Shown here: positions 34,551 through 43,243 of the stretch, one piece after another
Position numbering within the stretch: position 1 is the first letter of the stretch
Layout: the number at the start of each line of letters is the position of its first letter
Assembly: GCA_963717455.1 (NCBI GenBank)
Contig: OY970336.1
Coordinates: 5,022,001 to 5,086,000 of the forward strand
DNA length: 64,000 nt
Direction: 5' to 3'
Source of the DNA: Bog-473 sp963717455
GTDB taxonomy: Bacteria; Actinomycetota; Acidimicrobiia; Acidimicrobiales; RAAP-2
Translations under genes and position numbers: made by a program
Notes under the pieces: model-generated
Told to the model about the DNA's origin: nothing
Database searches by the model: none
What the model saw: only the letters and a program-made list of their open reading frames with translations

Positions 34551-35413
34551 TCAGAGGCTGATCATCGTCAGATCCTGTCCGACCGTGATGCGGCCCTGGT
34601 AGCCACCCTTGCGGAGATCGTGCGCAAAGGCCTCGGCGTCGCTGGTTCCCTCTGGCGGAGGGATGAGGTGGGTGAGGACGACGTGCGGCACACCGGCACG
34701 GAAGGCCATTTTACCGAGTTCGACGGTATCCGCGTGGTAGCTGAACTGAAGATCGCCTCGAAAACCGTCCCGGCGATCAGCGGCTGCATGGCCGAAGACC
34801 GGCACGCTTCGTGCACGAGCACATCAGCACCGACCGACAGTTGCTCGACCTCGGCGCAGACGCGGGTGTCGCCGGAGACGACGACGATGGCGTCGGGCGT
34901 CTCGATCCTGTAGGCGACAGCCTCGGGCACCGGCTCGTGGTGCACGGCGACCGCGAGGACAAGAACCTGGCCGTCGTCGCTCGTCCAGACGACATCGGGC
35001 GTGGTCGGAACGTCGAACGGATGGAGCTCCACCTCAATCGGCATCGCGCCCGTGTGTTCGGTGCGAAGCGCGAGGTCGTCGTCATACGGTTCGAGCATCC
35101 GGCTGACGAAGCGGGTGGCGACGCCCCTGGCAGCGACGACGACAAGCGGCCCAGTGGGGACGAGCTGCTGCTGGACCCACCGGGTCATGGCGACGTCAGG
35201 TAGCGCCACGACGTGGTCGCTGTGGATGTGGGTCAGGAATAGTGCGGTGAGCGCGTGCGGTGGGGTACCTGCCTCCATCAGGCGCATGACTGTGGACCGG
35301 CCGGCGTCGAACTGCAACGTGACATCACCGTGACGAATCAACGCACCGGCACCGGCGCGACCGGGCCGAGGGTGTGGCACTCCCGTCCCGGTGAGGATCA
35401 CCTCGGTAGTCAT
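34551..35413 (-). pseudogene. MBL-fold metallohydrolase (RNase Z/AtsA-like), one frameshift
   Basis: From ATG 35413 the frame reads TEVILTGTGVPHPRPGRAGA, then LFLTHIHSDHVVALPDV, the zinc motif HxHxDH, then VVVSGDTRVC and GADVLVHEAC. It derails after TVFEAIFS near 34745; in the neighbouring frame FSYHADTVELGKMA, VVLTHLIPPPEG and GQDLTMISL complete the fold with the last metal-binding His. One inserted base restores about 287 residues. The family includes phosphodiesterases and arylsulfatase-like enzymes. Last gene of the catabolic operon. Confidence 0.86.
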
Positions 35414-35529
35414 TCGTCGAACGACCCGGCATCGCGGAGGGCTCGGAGGTGTGGGTAGGGATCGTCGAGGGCGTCGTCGCTGAAGAGGTCGGCCTCGTAC
35501 CGGGGGGTATTCACGATGTCCGCCGCCAT
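35410..35529 (-). pseudogene. Cytochrome P450 N-terminal stub
   Basis: The 39 codons from ATG 35529 read VNTPRYEADLFSDDALDDPY and PHLRALRDAG, the typical opening of a bacterial P450 (DLFSDEALADPYPHYRALRD-like), then a stop. The remaining 360 or so residues, including the heme Cys, are absent. The ATG overlaps the FAH stop and its stop overlaps the MBL start (ATGA), so translation coupling through the operon is kept in spite of the deletion. Confidence 0.7.
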
Positions 35530-36356
35530 CACACACACCGGTTCCGGATTATGCCGATCCCCTCAATCCAGGTCTCGAGGAGCTGTCCCGGACGCAAGAA
35601 TCTCGGCGGTTGCCGGGTGGCGCCGATGCCAGCCGGGGTACCGGTGAAGAGCACATCGCCAGGAAGCAGCGGCAGGACGGCAGAGAGCTCGGTGATCAAG
35701 CGTGGCACGCTGAAGATGAGGTCGGAGGTGCGGGCGTCCTGCACCGTCTCCCCGTCCACCGCGCACCCCAGCGCGAGGTCCCCGGGGTCGGGCACTTCGT
35801 CGAGCGTGACGAGCCAGGGCCCCATCGGCCCGTAGCCCCGGCGAGACTTCCCCAGCGAGAACTGCGAGCCGGCCGCGAACTGGAGCGTGCGATCGCTGAT
35901 GTCCTGGCCGACGGTGAGGCCGGCGACGTGCGACCACGCGTCGGGCTCGTGGACCCGGTCGGCCCGGGTGCCGATCACGGCCACGAGTTCGACCTCCCAG
36001 TCCACGGTCTCACCGACAATCTCGATCTCGTCGAACGGACCCGACAGTGAGGCCGGGAACTTGGTGAAGGTGGCCGGGACGCTCGGTACCGCCATTCCGG
36101 ACTCTTCGGCGTGGCTCTGATAGTTCAGGCCGATGGCAAACACCTGCCGCGGTGCGGGTACCGGACAGCCGAGGTCGACCTCGTGGAGCGGCGCCGTGCC
36201 AACGGTGATTCCAGTGGCGAATTCGACAAAGGCCGGCCAGTCCTCGTAGACGCCCATCGGGTCCGGGCCGAAGCGCCCGGCGGACGCGTCATGGACGTCC
36301 GCGATCGCAGCGTCAAGGACGAGAGCGGCACGGCCGCGGTGGTTCGCGAGCTTCAT
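35529..36356 (-). CDS. Fumarylacetoacetate hydrolase (FAH) family enzyme
   Basis: The 275-residue protein starts MKLANHRGRAALVLDAA at 36356. The FAH core is clear: RQVFAIGLNYQSHAEESG, FTKFPASLSGPFDEIEIVG, VDWEVELVAVIGTRADR with the metal Glu pair, GLTVGQDISDRTLQ and PGDVLFTGTPAGIGATRQPP. Members hydrolyse, decarboxylate or isomerise 2-oxo-dienoate products of ring cleavage. In this cluster it would act after the extradiol dioxygenase. Confidence 0.94.
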   Translation of the reverse strand: MKLANHRGRAALVLDAAIADVHDASAGRFGPDPMGVYEDWPAFVEFATGITVGTAPLHEVDLGCPVPAPRQVFAIGLNYQSHAEESGMAVPSVPATFTKFPASLSGPFDEIEIVGETVDWEVELVAVIGTRADRVHEPDAWSHVAGLTVGQDISDRTLQFAAGSQFSLGKSRRGYGPMGPWLVTLDEVPDPGDLALGCAVDGETVQDARTSDLIFSVPRLITELSAVLPLLPGDVLFTGTPAGIGATRQPPRFLRPGQLLETWIEGIGIIRNRCV

Positions 36357-37852
36357 GATGTGGTCCCCCGTGCGAGGTGGTGGCGGAGATCGGCGAGCAG
36401 AGTCGTCGCCACCTGCGCCGTCGGCGCCGTGCCGTAGAGGTAGAAGTCTGGTCGCTGCATCGCGCACGTCGTGTCGTGTTCGCCGAACCAACGGATGAAG
36501 AGCGGATCGGGATCGGCGAGCGCCACGACACGGCCTCCGATCGACTCGAACCATGCGCGCTCGTTCCCACCGATGCACTCGATATCGGCTCCGAGGACCA
36601 CGAGTCGCCAACCGTTGCCGTGCACCTCGTCGAACCGCCGGCCGCCATCCTTGCCTTGCACGAGCTGGGTGCCCGCGTGAGGGGCGGTCGGGTGGATGAA
36701 CCCCGCCGTCACGACAGGGAGTCCGGGCGGCGGCGCCGGCTCGTCGCCGACGCCGGCGGCCATTGCCTCGTCACGTGCAGCGGCCTCAGCAGGATCGGGC
36801 ACGCAGATCACCCCGCCCAGCTCCATGGAAAAGTCGATCGCCGCCCTTGCGCTCGGCAACCGCTCGGACTGGTAACTGTCGAGCAGCGCATCCCCGGCGA
36901 TGTCAGCGAGCACGAGATGAAGCTTCCAAGAGAGGTTGGCAACGTCGCGCAAACCCGAGCACATGCCTTGACCAGCGAACGGCGGCATGAGGTGGGCGGC
37001 ATCTCCAGCGAGGAGTGCGCGCTCCACGCGCCATCGCTCGGCGTAGCGGGCATTGAAGGTGTAGACGGCGTGCCGCTCCAGTTGGGCGTTCCCGGGGTGC
37101 ACATCCCACGGCGCGAGGAGTTCCCACGCACGCGCTTCCTCATTCAGCTCTTCGAGCGATTCGTGCGGCAGGCGCATGAACTCCCATCGCCGTCGACCGG
37201 GTCCTCCTGACACTGCGGTCGTTGGCCGCGCCGGATCACAGATCTGCAGGTTGATCGGGTCGAACACGCGTGGTTCAGCCAGGATCACGTCGAGGATCAG
37301 CCAGTCATAGAAGAACCCGAGATCAGTGAAGGGCAGCCCGGTCAATGCCCTCACGGTGCTGTTGGCGCCATCGCAGCCGACGAGGTAACGACCCGAAACG
37401 GTCGTGCCGTCGGCACCGGTCGCAACGATGCGGTCGCCTCGCTGCTCGACGCCAGTCACGTCGACCCCGCGACGGACGTCGACGCCGCTCTCGCGAGCAC
37501 GACGGTCGAGCAGCTGCTCGACCATGGGCTGGTTGAACATTGACGACGCCGGCCACCCCGAAGGGCCGTCGCCGCTCTGGCCGAACCGCAGCAGCGTGGT
37601 GCCCACGGCATTCCGCCACTCGTAGACGTCTGCCGGCTCGCTGATCGCCCGCAGCTCGTCACCTATACCGCACGCCTGAAGGATGCGCCCAACCTCGTGA
37701 TCGAAGTGCACGGCTCGAGGAAGTGAGTAGGGCTCCGGCCACCGCTCGAGCACCGTGACAGTGCGTCCGAGTTGAGCGAGCAGGATCGAGAGCGAGCTGC
37801 CTACCGGCCCGTAGCCGACGACAATGACCTCGGCGTCGGTGTCGACGCTCAT
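36353..37852 (-). CDS. FAD-dependent aromatic hydroxylase (MhpA-like)
   Basis: The start at ATG 37852 overlaps the dioxygenase stop and gives 499 residues. The FAD loop is EVIVVGYGPVGSSLSILLAQ, followed by the second FAD motif ALLAGDAAHLMPPFAGQGMC with GLRDVANLSWKL, typical of class A phenol hydroxylases related to MhpA (3-(3-hydroxyphenyl)propanoate hydroxylase). It would hydroxylate a phenol with NAD(P)H and O2 to the diol cleaved by the next enzyme. Confidence 0.93.
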   Translation of the reverse strand: MSVDTDAEVIVVGYGPVGSSLSILLAQLGRTVTVLERWPEPYSLPRAVHFDHEVGRILQACGIGDELRAISEPADVYEWRNAVGTTLLRFGQSGDGPSGWPASSMFNQPMVEQLLDRRARESGVDVRRGVDVTGVEQRGDRIVATGADGTTVSGRYLVGCDGANSTVRALTGLPFTDLGFFYDWLILDVILAEPRVFDPINLQICDPARPTTAVSGGPGRRRWEFMRLPHESLEELNEEARAWELLAPWDVHPGNAQLERHAVYTFNARYAERWRVERALLAGDAAHLMPPFAGQGMCSGLRDVANLSWKLHLVLADIAGDALLDSYQSERLPSARAAIDFSMELGGVICVPDPAEAAARDEAMAAGVGDEPAPPPGLPVVTAGFIHPTAPHAGTQLVQGKDGGRRFDEVHGNGWRLVVLGADIECIGGNERAWFESIGGRVVALADPDPLFIRWFGEHDTTCAMQRPDFYLYGTAPTAQVATTLLADLRHHLARGTTS

Positions 37853-38730
37853 GCCGAGCGCAAGGGCTGGTGCCCCCACGCGCTGATCTGGTCGTAACGG
37901 CGGTTGTCACTCCACCCGTCCGTGATCACCCGGGCGCCGTAGCCAACCTCGATCTGGAACCCGGCCGGCGTCTGCAGGTAGAAGCTGAACATGCCGTCGT
38001 TGTCGTGACGACCGAGCCCGTTGGGGATGGCCAGGTCAGTGGCCCACGCTCGATCGAAGGCGGCTCCGACGTCGTCGCGCTCGTTGAGCTCGAACATGAT
38101 GTGGTGCAGGCGTTGTGGGAGATCGAATGGCGCCCGTGCGAGTGCGATCGTGTGATGCCGACGGTTGCAATGGTAGAACCGAACCTCGAGGTCGATGCCA
38201 GGCGCAAGCTCGGTCTCGAGCCAGTCCGACTGGGCGAAACCGAGGCCCTCAGTGAGGAACAGGTGGGACTCCTCGAACGCGGTCGTGGCGAACACGGCGT
38301 GCCCGAACCCGACACCGTCGGTGAGGAAACCGCCAGGGACCAGCGCAGAATTGAACGGGCTCGATGCGTCGGCCGACTGTAGGACGACCTCGACGTCGAC
38401 GCCCCATGGTGCCTTGGCCCGAACGAGCTGTTGCACTCGGCGCTCGCTGCCGTCACCGTCTGCGACGTCTGCATCAATTTCCTGCAGCCGGGCGATCACG
38501 GCGTCGAACGCGCCCGAGTCCACCGCCTCGACGCCCATTGCTATTGCGTCGTTCGCTGGTCCGGGCTGTATGAATAGCCTGTTGGCGCGTTGGTCGTTGC
38601 GCCATGTGCCAACCCCCGAAGCCGTCGGCTCGCCGGGCACGAGGCCGACGACATTGGCGAATACCGGCGCGAGTGTGTCGGGGTCGGGCACCTCGAGGAC
38701 GAGGTAACCGAGCTCTATCTGGTGTTCCAT
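37849..38730 (-). CDS. Extradiol ring-cleavage dioxygenase, two-domain VOC type
   Basis: This 293-residue protein starts at ATG 38730 behind AGAGGA. It has two VOC modules as in BphC-like dioxygenases: the N-terminal IELGYLVLEVPDPDTLAPVF and the C-terminal GFGHAVFATTAFEESHLF (likely first Fe ligand His), RLHHIMFELNERDDVGAAFD (second His) and FSFYLQTPAGFQIEVGYGAR with the Glu ligand. It should cleave catecholic rings by the meta route. Start and stop are tightly coupled to the hydroxylase gene. Confidence 0.92.
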   Translation of the reverse strand: MEHQIELGYLVLEVPDPDTLAPVFANVVGLVPGEPTASGVGTWRNDQRANRLFIQPGPANDAIAMGVEAVDSGAFDAVIARLQEIDADVADGDGSERRVQQLVRAKAPWGVDVEVVLQSADASSPFNSALVPGGFLTDGVGFGHAVFATTAFEESHLFLTEGLGFAQSDWLETELAPGIDLEVRFYHCNRRHHTIALARAPFDLPQRLHHIMFELNERDDVGAAFDRAWATDLAIPNGLGRHDNDGMFSFYLQTPAGFQIEVGYGARVITDGWSDNRRYDQISAWGHQPLRSA

Positions 38731-38750
38731 TCTGTCGTCCTCTCGTGATG

Positions 38751-39665
38751 TCAAGCCAAGGAGATGAAGAGCCGCAACGTATTGGATCGGAGCGCGTCAA
38801 CGAGCGAGTCGACGCCGTCAATGCGCTCGGCCGCAGCAGCGACAATTTCCTCTGGCGTGAATGGGAAGTCGCTCCCGTAGTGCAGATGGTCGAGCGTCGT
38901 CATGGTCAGGAGGGCGTCGAGTTGCCGCGGTACGGCAAAGCCGGCCAGGTCGAAGTGGAGCCGACCGAGATCGCCGAGCACGTCGACTTCGGGAGCGAGG
39001 ATGTGCGCGAACGCGTTGACCCGGTCCGCCACGAGGGGGAGGGTCGCGCCGCCGTGCGGAATGATCAGCCGCATATTGGGCCTGCGACCGATGACGCCCT
39101 TGAGCACGAGGTCCACGACCGCCCGAGTGGTGTCGAAGAAGAACTCGAGCATCGGTCGCGGCCACTCGAGCGATGTCTGGTGCCAGCAAGCCGGTGAGGT
39201 CGGGTGCAGGAGCACACGTGCGCCGCGGCGATCGAGCTCGCGGAAGACCGGATCGAACATCGCGTCGCTCACATACGCGCCACCGATGTTGGTGAGCAGG
39301 ACGAACCCATCGACGTCGAGGTGGTCCACACAGTGAGCGATCTCGGCGATGGCGGCGTCCACGTCCGGTAGCGGGAGCGATGCGAGCAACCCGAACCGAC
39401 CGCGGTGGTCGACCACCACTCGACGGCCGTCCTCGTTCACCTCCCGTGCGAGGTCGATGGCGGCGGAGCCGTCGCCGACGCGCACCCCCGGCGACGAGAT
39501 CGACAACAGCGACGTGGCGATGCCCAGCCGATCCATCACCTCCAAGTGCTTCTCGGGCGACCACTCCGGAATCCAGGGCATTCCGTCGGGCTGGTCGTGG
39601 CCGGCCCGCTGGAGGGCGGCCCGGTAGCCGTCAGGGACGTAGTGGGCATGGACGTCGATCTTCAC
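38751..39665 (-). CDS. Amidohydrolase/ACMSD-like decarboxylase
   Basis: A GTG start at 39665 overlaps the hydrolase stop (GTGA); the product has 304 residues. The metal motif KIDVHAHYVPDGYR opens the chain, with LIIPHGGATLPLVADRV and HYGSDFPFTPEEIV later, as in 2-amino-3-carboxymuconate semialdehyde decarboxylase and gamma-resorcylate decarboxylase relatives. It probably decarboxylates an aromatic or ring-cleaved acid within this pathway. Confidence 0.92.
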   Translation of the reverse strand: MKIDVHAHYVPDGYRAALQRAGHDQPDGMPWIPEWSPEKHLEVMDRLGIATSLLSISSPGVRVGDGSAAIDLAREVNEDGRRVVVDHRGRFGLLASLPLPDVDAAIAEIAHCVDHLDVDGFVLLTNIGGAYVSDAMFDPVFRELDRRGARVLLHPTSPACWHQTSLEWPRPMLEFFFDTTRAVVDLVLKGVIGRRPNMRLIIPHGGATLPLVADRVNAFAHILAPEVDVLGDLGRLHFDLAGFAVPRQLDALLTMTTLDHLHYGSDFPFTPEEIVAAAAERIDGVDSLVDALRSNTLRLFISLA

Positions 39666-40615
39666 TCGCCCAGGGTGGCGATCCACTCGAGGATTGTGTC
39701 GAAGTAGAGCTCCGGCCGGTCACCGTGCATCGAGTGACCGACGTCGGGGAATGATCGGTAGTCCACGGCAAGGCCCGCATTCGCAAGGAGATGCTGCACC
39801 CGCTGGGCCTGCTGGTCGGACATCGCTCCGAGTAGGAATCCGTTGGCGTCATCGGTGATGCGCATGTGGTGCGTCAGAAGCACGGACTCGACCTTGACGT
39901 TGCGCAGCATCTGCTCGTGGTCACAGGAGGCGCCGACGGTCCCGCCCCAGAAAGTCCGGCCCCATTCCGGGTCGTACTCCTTGAGGTTCTGGGGCGGTTC
40001 GTCGGGCACCGGAATGAATCTCATGTGTTCGGGCAACCAAGATCCGGCTGCTTCCCGCATCGCGTCCCAGGCACCGATCGACCACTGATCGCCGAGGAAG
40101 GTGCTCCAGAGGTCGAACATCGGGCCGATGCACTGACGGATTCCCGGGGCGACGGCCGGCCGGATCTCCGACGCGAACAGCGGTGGGTCCTCGTAGACTG
40201 CAGCGACAATCTGGCCGGGCTTGGCGTACGCCGAGAGCCACGCGGAGAGGACGCCACCGGAAGAGAGACCGCTCACGACAGTGGGGCGGGCGATGACCAC
40301 GTCAATGAAGCGGACGAGGTCGTTGCCCATGTTGTCGAGTGTGTAGCGGCCCGGTGTTCGGGTGCTCCGCCCTTGGCCCCGGAGGTCGACGGCGAACACC
40401 TCGAAGTGCTCTGCGAGCCGAGGCATCGCCGCTTCGTAACCCCACCAGGATTCCGTCTGGCCGGGGATGAGCAGCAGAGCGGGAGATCCTGCACTGCCGG
40501 CGGTTGCGTAGTTCATCTGGATCTCGCCGAGGTCGACCAGCTGCTCGGCGAACTCATGGGCGAAGTAGGTCTCGCCCGCATTGTGGGGGCCGTAGCGGGC
40601 TCGGTAGTCGGTCAT
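39662..40615 (-). CDS. Alpha/beta-hydrolase, first gene of catabolic operon
   Basis: The 317-residue protein has the fold's strand and oxyanion pattern (ALLLIPGQTESWWGYEAAMP), VFAVDLRGQGRSTRTPGRYT, the nucleophile elbow VVSGLSSGGVLSAW (Ser in GLSSG) and a C-terminal FPDVGHSMHGDRPELY with the catalytic His. Such enzymes split C-C bonds of meta-cleavage products or hydrolyse esters and epoxides. It is divergent from the TetR gene by 66 bp. Confidence 0.93.
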   Translation of the reverse strand: MTDYRARYGPHNAGETYFAHEFAEQLVDLGEIQMNYATAGSAGSPALLLIPGQTESWWGYEAAMPRLAEHFEVFAVDLRGQGRSTRTPGRYTLDNMGNDLVRFIDVVIARPTVVSGLSSGGVLSAWLSAYAKPGQIVAAVYEDPPLFASEIRPAVAPGIRQCIGPMFDLWSTFLGDQWSIGAWDAMREAAGSWLPEHMRFIPVPDEPPQNLKEYDPEWGRTFWGGTVGASCDHEQMLRNVKVESVLLTHHMRITDDANGFLLGAMSDQQAQRVQHLLANAGLAVDYRSFPDVGHSMHGDRPELYFDTILEWIATLGE

Positions 40616-40681
40616 TGCCGATACTTTGTTCGCACGATCAGGAATCTGTCAAGAGCCTGTTCATCTGATTAGGCTGCTGCC
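40616..40681. promoter_or_regulatory. Divergent control region of TetR gene and catabolic operon
   Basis: The 66-bp gap must hold both promoters. A loose inverted repeat (ATCAG near 40638, CTGAT near 40665) could be the TetR site. For the plus gene TAGGCT (40670-40675) lies six bases before the ATG, which hints at leaderless transcription. Weak evidence. Confidence 0.4.
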
Positions 40682-41323
40682 ATGTCGAAGACCTCGACGA
40701 CCTTCATCGCTCGGGTCACACGTCCGTCGGCGGATGCCACGCGAGAACGGATCGTGATGGCCGCCGTCGACCTCTTCTCAGAGCGCTCCTTCGATGGCGC
40801 GACGACGCGCGACATCGCTGCGAAGGCGGGTGTAACCCAGCCCCTCTTGAATTACCACTTCCACTCGAAAGAAGAGCTGTGGCAGGCCGCCGTCGATTCG
40901 CTCTTCGAACGGTTGAACCAGGCGATGGGTGAGCGAGCAATCGGGCTGCGGGGGGTCGAAGAAGTCACCAGAGCGAAACTGCTCGTCCACGAGTTCATCA
41001 CCTTCTCGGCACGAAATCCTCAAATGCATCGGATCATCATGCAGGAGTCCAAAGCGGACGGCCCGCGCATGGACTACCTCGTCGACCGGCACGTCCGTCC
41101 GATCTACGAGCGCACGATCGAGATCTTCGAGTCTTTGGCACGTACGGGCGTTGTACCGAACATCCCGGCTCCGCACCTCTACTACATCCTCACCGGCGCG
41201 GGCCCGACGATGTTCGTCCTCGCGCCAGAGTGCCGACGACTCAGCTCCCTCGATCCATTTCACGACGATGTCATCGAAGCGCACGCCGACGCGGTCTGCC
41301 GGCTCCTGTTCGGGAGCACCTGA
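40682..41323 (+). CDS. TetR-family transcriptional regulator
   Basis: The 213-residue product has the TetR helix-turn-helix at residues about 18-65 (ATRERIVMAAVDLFSERSFD, GATTRDIAAKAGVTQPLLNY, HFHSKEELWQAAVDSL) and a ligand-binding helical C-terminal domain ending ADAVCRLLFG. It is divergent from the seven-gene catabolic operon and probably represses it until an aromatic inducer binds. It is the last gene before the tRNA-half repeat at 41408. Confidence 0.95.
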   Translation: MSKTSTTFIARVTRPSADATRERIVMAAVDLFSERSFDGATTRDIAAKAGVTQPLLNYHFHSKEELWQAAVDSLFERLNQAMGERAIGLRGVEEVTRAKLLVHEFITFSARNPQMHRIIMQESKADGPRMDYLVDRHVRPIYERTIEIFESLARTGVVPNIPAPHLYYILTGAGPTMFVLAPECRRLSSLDPFHDDVIEAHADAVCRLLFGST

Positions 41324-41365
41324 GACCGGCGGTTCGCCGAAGCGATCCTTTGGCGGATGGCAGAA

Positions 41366-41389
41366 GGGCCGACCCACTTGGATCGGCCC
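41366..41389. terminator. Hairpin next to tRNA-half copy 3
   Basis: GGGCCGA (41366-41372) pairs with TCGGCCC (41383-41389). A similar hairpin with similar flanks (GCAGAAG...CCCA...GGA) lies at 50515-50540 beside copy 4. It may be the terminator of the ancestral tRNA carried along with its 3' end, or the end of the TetR transcript. Confidence 0.6.
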
Positions 41390-41407
41390 CGAACTGCGCT
41401 CTCTTGG

Positions 41408-41449
41408 TGGCGGGGGGAGGATTTGAACCTCCGACCTTCGGGTTATGAG
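41408..41449 (-). repeat. tRNA-Met(CAT) 3'-half repeat, copy 3
   Basis: Identical in all 42 bp to copy 1 (28000-28041). On the minus strand the bases before the CTCATAA loop are TAGCT and cannot pair with CCCGA, so no complete tRNA exists here. Confidence 0.85.
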
Positions 41450-41858
41450 AGCTAGACGGACCGTCCACTCGGTACTTCGCCGACCGACGTAGTAATGCTG
41501 AATTGCTCCGTTAGCTGGAACGATACTCGAATCGCCTCCGTGAGCAGCGGATCGACCGATGACACGGAATTTCGAATCCGTGGGATTTTCGTGAGATCGT
41601 TTCAACCCTCCGAGCCTCAAAAAGGCGGGGCGGACACCTCTAGCCGGAACGACCGCGCCGGCACGCCGGGTGTGCTGGCGGGCAGAACGGGGCGCGTTTG
41701 CGGTGCGCGTGCCTTCCGGCCGAGCGTAATGCGGTTCTCATCATGACCTCCTTCATGGCGGTCGACCGATCCGTCAACATCGTCAAAGTGGCAGCTCGAC
41801 CTGGCAATTCTTTTGAACATGATCGCGAACTGCTGTGAGGAGACCCGGACTGAATCGA
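41450..41858. other. 409-bp gap after tRNA half, with paired repeats
   Basis: Holds GTGGGAT (41580-41586) and GTGAGAT (41591-41597), 11 bp apart and starting 131 bp from the tRNA half. No gene is seen; the rest probably includes downstream sequence of the histidine kinase gene. Confidence 0.6.
41580..41597. repeat. Paired 11-bp-phased direct repeats, copy 3
   Basis: GTGGGAT and GTGAGAT with spacer TTTC, preceded by GAATCC as at 32993 and 20443. Its start lies 131 bp from the end of tRNA half copy 3. Confidence 0.7.
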
Positions 41859-43238
41859 TCATGTTCCTTGTTTCGAAGGCAGCACCACTCGGACTTCAGT
41901 GCCGCGCTTTGAGTCCGATGACAGCGTGACCTCGCCACCATGCGCGGCGACGATGCCCGCCACGATTGAAAGGCCAAGGCCGCTGCCGGGGCGGGTCCGA
42001 CTAGCCTCGGCCCGCCAAAAGCGATCGAAGGCTTTGCTCGCATCATGCAGACTCATTCCAGGTCCAGTGTCTGCAACCACGAGCAAAACCTTGTCCCCGC
42101 GCGACGCAGCGTGCACAGTGATCGTCGCTGTGGGTGGGGTGTAGGTCAGCGAATTCGTGACCAGGTTGACGATCACCTGACGCAAGGATGATTCGTCGCC
42201 TTCCACCATGACCGGACCAGGAGCATCCACGCACACCGTGCGTAGCGGATGCGTCGCGGACGCATCCTCCACGATGTCATGAATGAGCCTGGAGATGTCC
42301 ACTGGGCCAAGGCTGAGCGATCTGCCTTCATCGAGGCGCGCCAAGAGGAGGAGATCCTCCACGAGTCCGGCCATCTGTGCGCCCGATTGACCAATTCGGC
42401 GCATGGCGTCATCACGTGCCTCTCCGCTCCGGAGCTCCCCCTGCCGCCAGAGATCGGTGACGCCAAGGATCACCGAAACCGGTGTCCGCAGCTCGTGCGA
42501 GGCGTCGGCCACAAACTGGCGCAGACGTGATTCGAGTGATTGCTGCTCATCGAGCATGAGGTTGAAGGCCCGGGCTAGGTGCGCCGCTTCGGTCCCACCT
42601 TCTGGCCCTGCGACTCGGCGCGTCCTGTCCCCCGCCGCAATTGCGTCGGCCGCCTCGGTCACATCGGCGATGGGCCGCAAACCCAATCGCACGACCCAGA
42701 CAACGGCGGCGATGAGCACTGCGAGGACAATGAGGCCCGCCACGATGACGGCCAGGCGCAAGCGGTTGGCCGTCGCGTCGACTTGAGCCAGGGACGCCGC
42801 CACTACGAGCTCGCGATGCTCGCTCGGAGATGAGATGAGCACCGCTCGCCACCGCCCAGACCCTGAAAGCGACCCGACTGTCGAGATCTTGACGACCTTG
42901 CTGCCCACCGCAGTGGCGACACTCGGCACTCGTGGAGACGCCCCACCCCCATTGAGCGGGTTGAACAACACGGTTCGATGGCCATTTGAGATCGTGGCCA
43001 CATAGAACGCGCTGATGCGGCTGTTGTTGTCTGGGGGATGCGACGGAGAGGGTGGTGGCAGGCCGGGCGGCTTGGACGGATGGTCAAGGGAGATGACCAC
43101 TGGAAGCGCGGTCCTCAGCTGCTGGTCGATCTGGTCAACCCCAGTGGTTTCAACTGACCGGAGAAGCAACACGCCCAAGAGGGAGACGATCACCAACAGG
43201 ACACCAGCCGCGAAATAGAGGCGGCGCCGAAGAGTCAT
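41859..43238 (-). CDS. Sensor histidine kinase (HisKA type)
   Basis: The 459-residue protein has an N-terminal membrane helix (YFAAGVLLVIVSLLGVLLL), an extracytoplasmic sensor of about 135 residues, a second helix (LAVIVAGLIVLAVLIAAVVW), a HAMP domain, the phosphoacceptor box FVADASHELRTPVSVILG and the ATPase boxes (VNLVTNSLTY, VADTGPGM, RPGSGLGLSIV). It should phosphorylate the response regulator encoded six bases upstream of its start. The pair is divergent from the MacAB-like exporter, a common link to envelope stress or antimicrobial peptides. Confidence 0.96.
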   Translation of the reverse strand: MTLRRRLYFAAGVLLVIVSLLGVLLLRSVETTGVDQIDQQLRTALPVVISLDHPSKPPGLPPPSPSHPPDNNSRISAFYVATISNGHRTVLFNPLNGGGASPRVPSVATAVGSKVVKISTVGSLSGSGRWRAVLISSPSEHRELVVAASLAQVDATANRLRLAVIVAGLIVLAVLIAAVVWVVRLGLRPIADVTEAADAIAAGDRTRRVAGPEGGTEAAHLARAFNLMLDEQQSLESRLRQFVADASHELRTPVSVILGVTDLWRQGELRSGEARDDAMRRIGQSGAQMAGLVEDLLLLARLDEGRSLSLGPVDISRLIHDIVEDASATHPLRTVCVDAPGPVMVEGDESSLRQVIVNLVTNSLTYTPPTATITVHAASRGDKVLLVVADTGPGMSLHDASKAFDRFWRAEASRTRPGSGLGLSIVAGIVAAHGGEVTLSSDSKRGTEVRVVLPSKQGT

Positions 43239-43243
43239 GTCGA

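Noticed and set aside
41230..41448. Plus-strand peptide ending VAGGGFEPPTFGL and minus-strand peptides with ITRRSEVQILPPP
   Set aside because: These are translations of the tRNA 3' half and appear at each copy; they are not proteins.
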